DNA of 64,000 nucleotides from Thiovibrio sp964588325 (GCA_964588325.1 CAZPOR010000012.1:58404-122403), one strand, 5' to 3'. Counted from the first letter of the stretch, positions 1 through 8,511 are shown. The notes: a model not told the origin generated them from the letters alone. A program made the numbers and translations.

Positions 1-1
1 G

Positions 2-877
2 TCCAGAACCAAGGTGATTGTTCTCGTTCAGGGGGAGTCCGGAACCGGCAAGGAATTGGCCGCCAGAATCTTGCATCAGGCGGGTTCGCCCGGTAAACCG
101 TTTGTTGCCGTCAATTGCTCCGCCGTGGTGCCGACGTTGCTGGAAAGCGAGTTTTTTGGCCACGAGAAAGGATCTTTTACCGGGGCTGACCGGTTGAAAA
201 TAGGAAAGCTTGAGTATGCCGATGGCGGTACGGTTTTTCTTGACGAGATCGGCGATATGGCCATGGATCTACAGGCCAAGCTGTTGCGGGTTTTGCAGGA
301 GGAGGAGTTTGTCCGGGTCGGGGGGTTGGAGCCTATCCCGCTTACGGCGCGCATCGTGGCGGCTACCCATTGCGATTTGCGGCGGCTTGTCAGCGAAGGG
401 CGGTTCCGGGAGGATCTTTTCTACCGTCTGAGTGTGTCTTCGCTTCAGATGCCTCCGTTGCGGGAGAGGCGATCTGATATTCCTCTGTTGGCCGAGGCGC
501 TGCTTGGGAAAATAACAGCGAAATTCCAATGCTACAAGCCGACTCTCTCCGAGGAGGCCCTGCAAAAATTGCTGGCCTATGACTGGCCGGGCAATGTCCG
601 GGAGTTGGAAAATGTTTTGACCCGCGCGGCTGTTTTGGCCGTCGATGCGGTGCTCACTGCCGAGGATTTGCAACTTGCTCCGGGCAAGGAAGGAGCTGCG
701 GCGCAAGACTGCGGCGCCAAGCCGACCACTCTGGCTGAGGCGGAGAAGCGGCATGTCGAAAAAACCCTGGATAGCCTTCGGTGGAATATCACGAAGGTGG
801 CCAAGCAGTTGGACATTTCCCCGACCACCCTCCGGAAAAAAATTGTCGATTATGAGTTGCTGAATCCCTTCGCCTGA
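2..877 (+). CDS. Sigma-54-dependent transcriptional activator, C-terminal part (truncated by window edge)
   Basis: This is the AAA+ and DNA-binding part of a bacterial enhancer-binding protein that opens sigma-54 promoters using ATP. The frame is open to the first base, so the N-terminal sensory or receiver domain lies outside the window. Visible motifs are Walker A GESGTGKE, the sigma-54 contact loop GSFTGA (Ser in place of the usual Ala of GAFTGA), Walker B FLDEIGD, the sensor region FREDLFYRL, WPGNVRELEN, and a C-terminal Fis-type helix-turn-helix ending TLRKKIVDYEL. A good sigma-54 promoter lies about 180 bp downstream in front of the cytochrome cluster, so it is probably the cluster's dedicated regulator. 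That link is inferred from position. The family call is secure; the signal it senses cannot be read here. Confidence 0.95.
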   Translation, partial: SRTKVIVLVQGESGTGKELAARILHQAGSPGKPFVAVNCSAVVPTLLESEFFGHEKGSFTGADRLKIGKLEYADGGTVFLDEIGDMAMDLQAKLLRVLQEEEFVRVGGLEPIPLTARIVAATHCDLRRLVSEGRFREDLFYRLSVSSLQMPPLRERRSDIPLLAEALLGKITAKFQCYKPTLSEEALQKLLAYDWPGNVRELENVLTRAAVLAVDAVLTAEDLQLAPGKEGAAAQDCGAKPTTLAEAEKRHVEKTLDSLRWNITKVAKQLDISPTTLRKKIVDYELLNPFA

Positions 878-880
878 TCC

Positions 881-923
881 GGTGACCAGTTTCTGATTGT
901 GCGCCCGACAGAAACTGGTCACC
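881..923. promoter_or_regulatory. Perfect 15-bp inverted repeat: candidate enhancer (UAS) for the sigma-54 activator
   Basis: GGTGACCAGTTTCTG at 881-895 is repeated as its exact reverse complement at 909-923, separated by 13 nt. It starts three bases after the activator's stop codon and ends 137 bp before the -24 element at 1060, a usual distance for an enhancer-binding-protein site. No T-tract follows, which argues against a simple terminator. It could instead be an mRNA-stabilising 3' hairpin. Confidence 0.5.
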
Positions 924-944
924 TGCCGCTTGTTTTCAGCGGCA
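924..944. repeat. Short inverted repeat beside the 881-923 palindrome
   Basis: TGCCGCT at 924-930 pairs with AGCGGCA at 938-944 across a 7-nt loop. It abuts the longer palindrome without a gap, so the two could form tandem hairpins or a composite regulator site. No U-rich tail follows. Confidence 0.4.
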
Positions 945-1021
945 AATTCGGTTTGTGCGGGAGCTGGAAAAAATAACTAGTTCCAGTATGTCCTCTTTTT
1001 GCTCGACCGGAATGGGTTTCG

Positions 1022-1045
1022 CCCGCCCGGCGGGTTTTCTTTTTT
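1022..1045 (+). terminator. Rho-independent terminator after the sigma-54 activator
   Basis: CCCGC (1022-1026) pairs with GCGGG (1030-1034) over a three-base loop, followed by an 11-base T-rich tract. It separates the activator transcript from the sigma-54 promoter that begins 15 bp further on. The stem is short, but the T-tract is strong. Confidence 0.6.
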
Positions 1046-1059
1046 GGTGTGCCGTTCTG

Positions 1060-1075
1060 TGGCACGATACTTGCT
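1060..1075 (+). promoter_or_regulatory. Sigma-54 (-24/-12) promoter of the cytochrome cluster
   Basis: TGGCAC-N5-TTGCT matches the sigma-54 consensus, with the invariant GG and GC separated by exactly 10 bases. Transcription would start near 1087, leaving a leader of about 200 nt before the first cytochrome. An enhancer-binding-protein gene lies immediately upstream, which strengthens the assignment. Confidence 0.8.
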
Positions 1076-1142
1076 TTTGTGTTTTTTGGATTCTGGGTCC
1101 GGTTGAGCGATTGCTCCCTGATTTTGCGATATTTGTTTTTAA

Positions 1143-1171
1143 TTGACGACCAGTTGATAGTGGCATATCGT
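1143..1171 (+). promoter_or_regulatory. Possible sigma-70 promoter inside the leader
   Basis: TTGACG (1143-1148), 17 bp, then TATCGT (1166-1171). Five of six and four of six bases match consensus. It could give basal expression of the first cytochrome independently of sigma-54. The weak -10 keeps confidence low. The rest of the 1076-1288 leader shows no other signal apart from the ribosome-binding site. Confidence 0.3.
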
Positions 1172-1288
1172 AACATGTGAAGAAGTTTTGTTGAGAAAAT
1201 CTGAGAGTGGGGAAGGAGAGCAGGAAGGCGGAAGGGGGCGTATGGGCTGAGTGAGCTTATGAAATCGGGGAAAAACGGAGGGAGAACA

Positions 1289-2398
1289 ATGCGTTACACA
1301 TCCAAGACAACGGGAAATATTTTCACCGTACGGAAGATGTCGGTTGCCATGGCGGCCGTGTTGCTCGGCGCGGTTTGTTTGTTGCCGAAAGGCGGCAATG
1401 CCCAGGTAACTGGCCAATGCGTCAACTGTCACACCATGCATAACAGCCAGGGGGGGGCGAGCATGTCTGCTACGTCCACCGTTTACCGGTCCTTGACCAA
1501 GGGCGACTGCGTGGGCTGCCACACCGGCGGGGCAACCGATTTGACGGACAATAATATCCCCAAGGTGAATCATACTGCCGCGCCCGCTGCGACCCTGGCC
1601 GGGGGCAGCTTCTTCTGGGCGCAGACCGTGGATGCCAAGGGGCATAATGTGAAGGGGGTCTCGGGCGTGGATGGTGTGCTGGGCAATACCCCGCCGGGAG
1701 GGGCGCCTTTGGGGTCGCAGTTGACCTGTGCCGGCACCACCGGCTGTCATGGCGACAGAGCCCAAGGGGATGAATATGCGGCGCTCAGCGGCTCGCATCA
1801 TGCGCCGCCACAGAATTCCGGAGGCGTCGCCGGTGCTGTTGACGGATCAAGTCTGGTCAATAGCTACCGCTTTCTCAATGGCACGAAGGGGATTGAGGCC
1901 GCTGACTGGGAAAAGACGGTCTCCGCTGCTTCCCATAACCAATATTACGGGGTGGCGCGAACCACTGATGCTGCCGTTGCCGGAACCATCAGCGCCCTGT
2001 GCGGGCAATGCCATGGCGCTTTCCACGCTTCAAGCGCTGCGCATGCCGCAAATGATGTCGGAATCAGTTATTCTAACAACATGACCTCCCCGTGGGTGCG
2101 TCATCCAACCGATTTTGACATGTTTACCGTGAAGGCGAAAGAATACGGTGATTACGGAGGAAACGGAGTCAATGCCTATGTGCCTCAGGCGCCGGTGGCA
2201 AGCAATAGCATCGCTGCAGTGAAATCCACGGTACTGCAGACTGCAGGCGACGCCATCGTCACCTGCATCTCCTGTCACCGGGCCCATGGCAGCGATCAGG
2301 CCGACCTGTTGCGCTGGGATTATACTGCCATGAATGCCCATGCCAGCGCGGGTGGCAATGTCGGCTGCTTTGCATGCCATACCACCAAGGATACTTGA
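1289..2398 (+). CDS. OmcS-like extracellular cytochrome c, six haem motifs (paralogue 1)
   Basis: Exported multihaem cytochrome of 369 aa. A signal peptide ends near GGNAQ, followed by CVNCHTMHNSQ, CVGCH, CAGTTGCH, CGQCH, CISCHRAH and CFACHTTKD. Motif order and the intervening landmarks (GHNV, PPGG, SYRFL, RHP, CISCHRAH, final KD) match my recollection of Geobacter OmcS, a hexahaem protein that polymerises into nanowires. The third motif is CX5CH rather than CXXCH and occurs in both paralogues, so I count it as a haem site. I chose ATG 1289 because GGAGGGAG lies 7 nt upstream; an in-frame ATG at 1259 has no such site. It is the first gene after the sigma-54 promoter and is followed by a strong terminator, so it can be expressed at a higher level than the rest. 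Nanowire formation is inferred. Confidence 0.9.
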   Translation: MRYTSKTTGNIFTVRKMSVAMAAVLLGAVCLLPKGGNAQVTGQCVNCHTMHNSQGGASMSATSTVYRSLTKGDCVGCHTGGATDLTDNNIPKVNHTAAPAATLAGGSFFWAQTVDAKGHNVKGVSGVDGVLGNTPPGGAPLGSQLTCAGTTGCHGDRAQGDEYAALSGSHHAPPQNSGGVAGAVDGSSLVNSYRFLNGTKGIEAADWEKTVSAASHNQYYGVARTTDAAVAGTISALCGQCHGAFHASSAAHAANDVGISYSNNMTSPWVRHPTDFDMFTVKAKEYGDYGGNGVNAYVPQAPVASNSIAAVKSTVLQTAGDAIVTCISCHRAHGSDQADLLRWDYTAMNAHASAGGNVGCFACHTTKDT

Positions 2399-2440
2399 TC
2401 TGTAGCATAGCGAGTAAGCCATGGTGGCTGGGAAATGATG

Positions 2441-2488
2441 AACACCGCGCCGGTCAGTTGGCAATGTCCCGGCGCGGTGTTTTATTAT
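2441..2488 (+). terminator. Strong rho-independent terminator after OmcS-like paralogue 1
   Basis: AACACCGCGCCGG (2441-2453) is matched perfectly by its reverse complement at 2469-2481, with a 15-nt loop and a T-rich tail. Partial read-through would let the first cytochrome be made in excess of the downstream genes. No clear promoter was seen between here and the next gene. Confidence 0.8.
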
Positions 2489-2594
2489 GCCTCGGGGCGA
2501 GATTGAGAATATTTATTAAAGACAGCGGGTTAAGTGTAAAAGAACATGTGGGGCGTTGACTCGTAGTGCTAATTTTTCCCGGGGGGGGATTGAC

Positions 2595-3740
2595 GTGAGG
2601 CTGATCCGCCGAACTGGCCATGTCGTTTTTTCTTGCGCCCTGAGCGCCCTTCTTTTTTTAGCTATGCACACCCGGGCCGGCGCGAAAATTACCGGCGAGT
2701 GCGACAACTGCCACACCATGCACAACAGCCAGCAAGGCGCCAGCATGCAGTTCAACAATTCCGCCAAGGTGGAGCGAAACCTGCTGCGGGGAGACTGCCT
2801 CGGCTGTCATGGTCAGGCCACTGCCCAGAAGATCGTCAACATAAACGGCAGCCTGATTCCCCAGGTCATGCATTCCGATCCCAGCGGGGATCTTGCCGCG
2901 GGCAATTTCGGATATATTACCGGCATCAAGGGCACCGCCGCCAACAGCCATGGCCACAATGTCATTGCCCTGGGCGCGGAATTTAAAGAGACCCTGATAA
3001 CCAACCTGCCCGGCGGAATCAGGCAGTCCTTCCACGACGGGTATATCGTCAACGCCTCAAACCTGACGTGCGCCGGGGTAAACGGATGCCATGGCTACAG
3101 ATTGGCCAGCGGCTCACCGACCGATGTCGTCGCGCTCAAGGGCGCGCATCATAACAACGTGGATGGTCAACTGCTGGTGGCAGACACCGCGGCAAACAGC
3201 TATCGCTTTCTTGTTGGTGTGAGAGGCTATGAAAACCAGACCGACAGATGGCAGAACGCGAGTCCTTCCAGCCACAACGAATATTACGGCGCCACCACGC
3301 CCATGACTTTGGGCTGCAGCGCCACCAGTTGCCATGGCAGCAATGGCGTATCCCCGCCCAACCACACGATCAGCGGATTCTGCGGCACCTGCCACGGCAA
3401 TTTTCACACCCTCTCGGCAGGCGCCAGCGACGGCATCGGCCCGGACATAACCTCGCCATTCATCCGGCACCCCAACGATATCGTGCTTCCGGCCTCCAGG
3501 GAATATCAGAACTACACCACCTACAGTGTTCAGGCGCCTATCGGCCGCACCACGGTACCGGCATCCGCCAGCAGCGTTGTGACCCCCGGCGCCGATGTGG
3601 TTACCTGTCTCTCCTGCCATATGGCCCATGCCAGCCCGTATCCGGACATGCTGCGCTGGGATTACAGCCAGATGAATGCGCACCAGAGCGGCGATGTAAA
3701 CACGGGATGCTTTACCTGCCATACCGCCAAGGACAACTGA
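2595..3740 (+). CDS. OmcS-like extracellular cytochrome c, seven haem motifs (paralogue 2)
   Basis: Second OmcS-like protein, 381 aa from GTG 2595, which has a G-rich ribosome-binding site 6 nt upstream; a longer TTG start at 2556 lacks one. After a signal peptide ending near RAGAK come CDNCHTMHNSQ, CLGCH, CAGVNGCH (CX5CH), CSATSCH (CX4CH), CGTCH, CLSCHMAH and CFTCHTAKD. The landmarks GHNV, NSYRFL, RHP and LRWDY are shared with paralogue 1. The CX4CH is an extra motif inserted between sites three and four of the other copies. The protein should be secreted and may co-assemble with, or replace, paralogue 1 in a filament. Haem attachment at the spaced motifs is inferred. Confidence 0.9.
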   Translation: MRLIRRTGHVVFSCALSALLFLAMHTRAGAKITGECDNCHTMHNSQQGASMQFNNSAKVERNLLRGDCLGCHGQATAQKIVNINGSLIPQVMHSDPSGDLAAGNFGYITGIKGTAANSHGHNVIALGAEFKETLITNLPGGIRQSFHDGYIVNASNLTCAGVNGCHGYRLASGSPTDVVALKGAHHNNVDGQLLVADTAANSYRFLVGVRGYENQTDRWQNASPSSHNEYYGATTPMTLGCSATSCHGSNGVSPPNHTISGFCGTCHGNFHTLSAGASDGIGPDITSPFIRHPNDIVLPASREYQNYTTYSVQAPIGRTTVPASASSVVTPGADVVTCLSCHMAHASPYPDMLRWDYSQMNAHQSGDVNTGCFTCHTAKDN

Positions 3741-3797
3741 TACTCGCGGCCACTGCGAGATGACTGGAATAAAAATAGTGCTGGGAGGAAAAAAAAA

Positions 3798-5555
3798 TTG
3801 GAACGCTTTTTCGGTACAACACAGAGCGGCAACAGGCCATCGGGACAAGCAGGTTTGTTGCAGGGCCTCCTTGCGGCATTATATCTTTGTGTCGGGCTTG
3901 GTATTTTTTTTGTGCCTTCTGTAACCTGGGGTGCGCAGGAGGAGATTACCGTTGTGTCTCCGCTCGATGGCGCTTGGGTGACCGGGAAAGATCTTTTTCT
4001 GGCAGGATTTGTGAGTGGCGTTGAGGTGAAGGGCGTTGCCATCGAAGGGGTGAGTAATAAGGCTTCGGGTGGAGTTCTGCCGGTGGAAGAGGGAGCATTC
4101 GGGGGGATGATTTCTCTTAGGGAAGGGGAAAATGTCATCAGCTTGAGCGCCGGCAAGCTTCAGAAAAAGGTGAAGGTTTTTTATGGGCCATCTCAAAAAG
4201 ACAAGACAGGCCCCAAAGGCTACAAACGGTTTTATGTGCATAGCAATCCCGTGGCTCTGGACTGTAAAGAATGCCACAGGCTGCGACGCGGGCAGTATGA
4301 TTTCAAAAAGATTGTGCCGACCAGAGCCAATTGTACTACAGGGAAATGCCATGCCAATATGGGCAAGGCCGCCCATGTGCATGGGCCGGTGGGCGCCGGG
4401 GTCTGCATCTCATGCCATAGCCCGCACGGATCCTTTAATCCCATGGCCATGGAGCGAACCGGGCAGGACCTGTGCCTGGTCTGCCATCAGGCAAAGCAGG
4501 CAGAATTTAATGACAGCGTCGTGCATCAACCGGTTAAGGAAGGGTGCGTCGATTGTCATAACCCCCACGAATCCCCGATGCGCTTTCAGTTGCGCGGGAA
4601 TGGCTCAAGCGTCAGCAGCCTGTGCTTCAACTGTCATGCGGCAGCGGTTTTTACCAAATCCCATCGCCATGGTCCAGTCGGCGCGGGGGATTGTATCGCC
4701 TGTCACCGCCCCCATTCCGGCAAGCATAAAAAATTGCTGATCGCTTCTCCTGAAAAAGCAGAGCTGTGTTTTCAGTGTCATCAGGAGCGAAAAAATGAAT
4801 TCAGCATGAAACATGTCCATAAACCCGTGACCGAGAACTGCAACAAGTGTCATGATCCGCACAGTTCCGATTCCCAGTTCCAGTTACATAAAAAAAGCAG
4901 CGCGCTCTGCGCTGAATGTCATGAGAAGTTGAGTCCTGCTGTCTATAGTGAAATTAAAACCGCCACCTTTAAACACGCCCCTGTTGACCAGGGGAAGTGT
5001 ACGGAATGCCACCGGGCTCATTCTTCCAACGAGAAGGCTCTGCTAAAAGACAACACGACAAAAATGTGTTTTACCTGTCATGATGAGTTGGGCGACAATG
5101 TCACCGGCAGCAAGTCGAAGCATGGCCCGGTTCAGACCGGTGATTGCATGGCCTGCCATAAGGTGCATGGCTCCAAGTTCAGCCGTCTTCTTGTGCGGTA
5201 TTATCCAGAAGAGTTTTACAAGGAATACAGTCCGGAGAATTATGATCTGTGCTTCGGCTGCCATAACAAGGAAATTGCCAAGAATAAATTCACCAGCACT
5301 CTCACCAATTTCCGGGATGGCGAATACAATCTGCACTTTTATCATGTCAACATGAAGAAAGGCCGGAACTGTGTTTCTTGTCACGATGCGCATGCCAGCA
5401 GCCAGGCAAAGCATATCCGCAAGGAGGTTCCGTTCGGGTCTTGGTCGTACCCCATTGCCATGACCAAGACCGAAACCGGCGGAACGTGCGTGGTGGGTTG
5501 CCATGCGCCGAAAACCTATGACCGGAAAAATCCGAAAATCAAACCGAGCAGGTAG
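3798..5555 (+). CDS. Outer-surface multihaem cytochrome c with doubled CXXCH repeats (16 motifs)
   Basis: Large exported cytochrome, 585 aa. A hydrophobic signal segment (about 21-46) is followed by an Ig-like beta domain (SPLDGAWVTGKDLFLAGFV onward) and then a long haem region with 14 CXXCH motifs plus CTTGKCH (CX4CH) and CVVGCH (CX3CH). Repeats follow the doubled-CXXCH pattern, in which a CxxCHxPH unit alternates with an LCxxCH unit. TTG 3798 was chosen as start because GGAGG lies 9 nt upstream and the signal peptide then fits. It directly precedes the beta-barrel gene, so the pair may form a porin-cytochrome conduit across the outer membrane. Exact location (periplasmic or surface) is not shown by the sequence. 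Confidence 0.9.
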   Translation: MERFFGTTQSGNRPSGQAGLLQGLLAALYLCVGLGIFFVPSVTWGAQEEITVVSPLDGAWVTGKDLFLAGFVSGVEVKGVAIEGVSNKASGGVLPVEEGAFGGMISLREGENVISLSAGKLQKKVKVFYGPSQKDKTGPKGYKRFYVHSNPVALDCKECHRLRRGQYDFKKIVPTRANCTTGKCHANMGKAAHVHGPVGAGVCISCHSPHGSFNPMAMERTGQDLCLVCHQAKQAEFNDSVVHQPVKEGCVDCHNPHESPMRFQLRGNGSSVSSLCFNCHAAAVFTKSHRHGPVGAGDCIACHRPHSGKHKKLLIASPEKAELCFQCHQERKNEFSMKHVHKPVTENCNKCHDPHSSDSQFQLHKKSSALCAECHEKLSPAVYSEIKTATFKHAPVDQGKCTECHRAHSSNEKALLKDNTTKMCFTCHDELGDNVTGSKSKHGPVQTGDCMACHKVHGSKFSRLLVRYYPEEFYKEYSPENYDLCFGCHNKEIAKNKFTSTLTNFRDGEYNLHFYHVNMKKGRNCVSCHDAHASSQAKHIRKEVPFGSWSYPIAMTKTETGGTCVVGCHAPKTYDRKNPKIKPSR

Positions 5556-5630
5556 ATGATCTCTGCCGCGGGTCGTCATGGCGTTCGGACTCGGAAAATG
5601 TTGCGGTCGGCAATGACGGCAGGTGAATTG

Positions 5631-5655
5631 GGGGCAAGCCGGAAGGGCTTGCCCC
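5631..5655. repeat. Perfect 10-bp stem hairpin upstream of the barrel gene
   Basis: GGGGCAAGCC (5631-5640) pairs with GGCTTGCCCC (5646-5655) across five bases. There is no T-tract, so it is more likely an mRNA stability or attenuation hairpin between the cytochrome and the barrel gene than a full terminator. Confidence 0.55.
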
Positions 5656-5674
5656 TTGAAGGATAAGCGGGAGA

Positions 5675-7819
5675 ATGCCCTGTTTGAGATCACGGCGTGG
5701 ATGCTTTCGGAGCATGGTTCTCTCGGCCCTTGCCGTGTTGGTTTCATCCGCCGGAAATGCGTTTGCAGGACAGGCCCTGACCTCCAGTTGGCTGCATGAA
5801 AAGACAAAAGACGATCCCGAGGCCGATGATTACAGGGTAACGTATACGGTTGATCTCAAGCAGGAGATTACCGAGGCCATGTCATTGCAGGAAGCGTTTC
5901 GCTATAATCGGAACTGGGGAGAACAGGAAGACACGGAGGGATTTGATCCGAGTCTGCGTTTTGCCATCCAGAACGATATTTTCCTCTTTGACCTGTTCGG
6001 CTCGGTCAGCGAACAGCGGAGTTCCATTGCTACGGATCGGAGCCGGCGGAGTTGGGAATCTACATGGTCCAGTAACTGGCAGGATCGTTTTTGGCCGAAA
6101 TTGCGGGCTTCCTACGGCAGGGATTTCAGTAGCGACAGCGAAAGTCCCCATATACAGGATACCGATGATACCCGGGAATCCGTAGGGGTAGACTGGGATT
6201 TCGAACTGTTTAAAACCCATTATAATTTCAATCGTACCCAGCAGAATGACAATGTAACTTTTGGTGAGACCACCGCCACCAATCACTTTGCCAGGCTGGA
6301 CAGTTCCGGCCGTTTTTTCGACAATCGTCTCAGCCTTGGGTTTTCCCAGCAATTTTCCACGAGCCAGACCGAATCTTCCACTGCGGTCGGGGCAGACGGA
6401 CTTGCTCTTATAAAACAGGGAATCGCCCAGGTTCTGGCGGGCAAGGATGATACCCCGCTCATCAGCGATTCCGGCGAACTGAGCGCCAACGCCCTGATGT
6501 CCGACAGTGATGTTGAAGTCGTGAGCGGAATCTACACGGATGGCTTTGATAATCCGCCGCTTAACATTGCTTTCCGGGTAGACCTGCGGGAGGTCAACCG
6601 GATTTTCCTGTACACGGAAAAAAGTATCGGACTGGTGACGGCCAGCTCCTTCACCATGGATCTCTATGGGAGCACGAACGGCACCGATTATCAGCGTATC
6701 CAGCAAAATGTTTTGTTCACTTATGACTCTGTAAAAAAACGCTTCGATATAACCATGGGCAGCGTCACCTTCCGATGGCTTAAGCTGGTTGTTACCAGCA
6801 GCCCTGTCCAGCGGGTGGATTTTACAGAAATAGAGACATATAGCCAGGTCGCTTCTGCCGAGGATTTTGTCTCTCGAAAGGACAAAACATTAAGCAATAT
6901 CAGCGATCTGAATGTGGGGTACAAATTTTCCCAAGCCTTGGGCATGACCTATAATCTTTCCGTTGAAAATGGGAATTATGCCTCGGAAACCGATTATCGC
7001 CGGCAGAATCAGATCGGTGAAATGCGGTGGGCTCCTTGGGAATATTTTTCCACTGCTTTTGGGGTCAGCGAAAACATGGAAGATATCGAAGGTCTGCCGG
7101 AGACCCTCAACAGGGCTTATTCGCTGCGCTTGAGTTCTCTTCCCGTCCCCAGCGTGGATATGAATCTCGGCTTGTCCAAAACCGAACGGTATGAAGAAAA
7201 GAAGTTGCTGTCCACCTCGTATGTGACGGGACTTTATACCTCTGCCGCTCTCTATCCCGATCTTGATGCCAACCTTGATCTTACCTTCGGGCAAACAGAG
7301 TATGAAAATACCGCTGCGCTGACCACAATTTTTGGCCCGTTCCTGGAGAAGACCGGAACAACGACCACGGATTATGGTTCGCGGCTGACCTTGACCGCCA
7401 GGCTTATTCCCCGCCTGACGGCGGACCTGATCGCCGATTACCAGAAAATCCAGGGCGCTGTCGACACGGAATTGATGGACAACAAACTTACCCTGAATTG
7501 GCGGGTATCCGATATTCTTTCTGTTTTGACCGCGGTTGGTAAAAAATGGGAAAATTGGCAAAGCGCCGGTGAAGACGGGTTGTTTCAAACCACGGTGGCG
7601 CCAACGGAGAATACCCAATTTGCTTTCAGTTATTATGTTGTTAATGACGACAACGATCTCAGCAGATATGCTCTGAGTGGGAGTTGGGCCATTGGTCCCC
7701 ACTTGACTCTACAGGGGAATGTTTTTTATGTTGAGCGTGAGCAGGAGAGCTTTGTTTCCGGGGCGCAAGGGGCCGAGACGGACTGGCAGATCAGAACTCA
7801 ACTGATTGCCAGGTTTTGA
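5675..7819 (+). CDS. Outer-membrane beta-barrel (porin-like) with a discoidin-like insert
   Basis: Predicted outer-membrane barrel of 714 aa. A signal peptide ends near GNAFAGQ, there are many alternating amphipathic strands with paired aromatics, and the chain ends in Phe (LIARF), as needed for BamA recognition. Residues about 275-400 look like a beta-sandwich insert of discoidin (F5/8-C) type, judged from FRVDLREVNRIFLY, YGSTNGTDYQ and FRWLKLVV. No haem motif is present. Its place between a 16-motif cytochrome and a set of assembly proteins suggests it is the pore through which electrons or cytochromes cross the outer membrane. It resembles MtrB/PioB-type barrels in role but I see no sequence signature proving that family. 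Confidence 0.85.
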   Translation: MPCLRSRRGCFRSMVLSALAVLVSSAGNAFAGQALTSSWLHEKTKDDPEADDYRVTYTVDLKQEITEAMSLQEAFRYNRNWGEQEDTEGFDPSLRFAIQNDIFLFDLFGSVSEQRSSIATDRSRRSWESTWSSNWQDRFWPKLRASYGRDFSSDSESPHIQDTDDTRESVGVDWDFELFKTHYNFNRTQQNDNVTFGETTATNHFARLDSSGRFFDNRLSLGFSQQFSTSQTESSTAVGADGLALIKQGIAQVLAGKDDTPLISDSGELSANALMSDSDVEVVSGIYTDGFDNPPLNIAFRVDLREVNRIFLYTEKSIGLVTASSFTMDLYGSTNGTDYQRIQQNVLFTYDSVKKRFDITMGSVTFRWLKLVVTSSPVQRVDFTEIETYSQVASAEDFVSRKDKTLSNISDLNVGYKFSQALGMTYNLSVENGNYASETDYRRQNQIGEMRWAPWEYFSTAFGVSENMEDIEGLPETLNRAYSLRLSSLPVPSVDMNLGLSKTERYEEKKLLSTSYVTGLYTSAALYPDLDANLDLTFGQTEYENTAALTTIFGPFLEKTGTTTTDYGSRLTLTARLIPRLTADLIADYQKIQGAVDTELMDNKLTLNWRVSDILSVLTAVGKKWENWQSAGEDGLFQTTVAPTENTQFAFSYYVVNDDNDLSRYALSGSWAIGPHLTLQGNVFYVEREQESFVSGAQGAETDWQIRTQLIARF

Positions 7820-7858
7820 TCCAATGAATGAGAGTTGAGTGTCGAGGGGAAAAAATCA

Positions 7859-8503
7859 GTGCGAATCAAGATGCGGTTGTCATCGATACTGCTGGAACGG
7901 TCCGAATCGTTTTTCCGGTTTGGGAGAAAAGCCTTCTGCACGGTGCTGTTGATGGGCATTTTTCTCGGCTTGGCAGGGTGTGGTTTTCCGTTTATGGGAA
8001 AATCAAAGGCTTTTGTCCGCGAGAACGTAGACTTCGGATTTGTGCAAAAAATTGCGGTGTTGCCGGTTGAAAACAACAGCAAGGACGAATTCGCTCCGGA
8101 ATTGGTGAGGGATATCACGATCACCCGGATTCTTGCCATGAAACTTTTTGATGTGACGGATAAAGGGCTTGTGGACAGTTTTCTGCGGGAAGAGGCCATC
8201 GATCCGGGTAAGCCTCTTGATGTCGCGACAATCAAACGGCTGGGGCAGAAACTCAATGTGCAGAGCCTGTTGCTCACGACCCTTGATCTTGCGGCGGACA
8301 GCCGTAAAGGGACAATGAGTTATCCTGAAGTGTCCGTTACCTTACGGCTGCTGGAGGTGGAAACAGGCCTGGTTATCTGGCAGGCCGGTGGCCATCAAAG
8401 TGGCGATTCGCTCTGGCGTCGGCTTTTCGGTCTTGCCGGACGCGATAAATATCAGGTGACGGTGTCGTTGTTGGAAGACATTCTGCATACTATCCCCCGA
8501 TAG
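7859..8503 (+). CDS. FlgO/CsgG/TolB-like envelope lipoprotein 1
   Basis: Putative lipoprotein of 214 aa with lipobox LAGC after a hydrophobic stretch. The mature part begins KIAVLPVENNS, the strand that opens TolB-N/CsgG/FlgO-type domains, and continues with alternating helices and strands typical of that fold. GTG 7859 was taken because GAGGGG lies 9 nt upstream; an upstream TTG at 7835 and a downstream ATG at 7871 are alternatives. It is first of three adjacent proteins with the same opening motif. CsgG relatives form or support outer-membrane export channels, so a part in cytochrome export or anchoring is reasonable, but this is inference. Confidence 0.8.
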   Translation: MRIKMRLSSILLERSESFFRFGRKAFCTVLLMGIFLGLAGCGFPFMGKSKAFVRENVDFGFVQKIAVLPVENNSKDEFAPELVRDITITRILAMKLFDVTDKGLVDSFLREEAIDPGKPLDVATIKRLGQKLNVQSLLLTTLDLAADSRKGTMSYPEVSVTLRLLEVETGLVIWQAGGHQSGDSLWRRLFGLAGRDKYQVTVSLLEDILHTIPR

Positions 8504-8511
8504 CATTTTTC

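Noticed and set aside
1161..1175. Second sigma-54-like site TGGCAT in the leader
   Set aside because: The -12 GC is absent at the required 10-base spacing (CA instead), so it does not meet the invariant rule.
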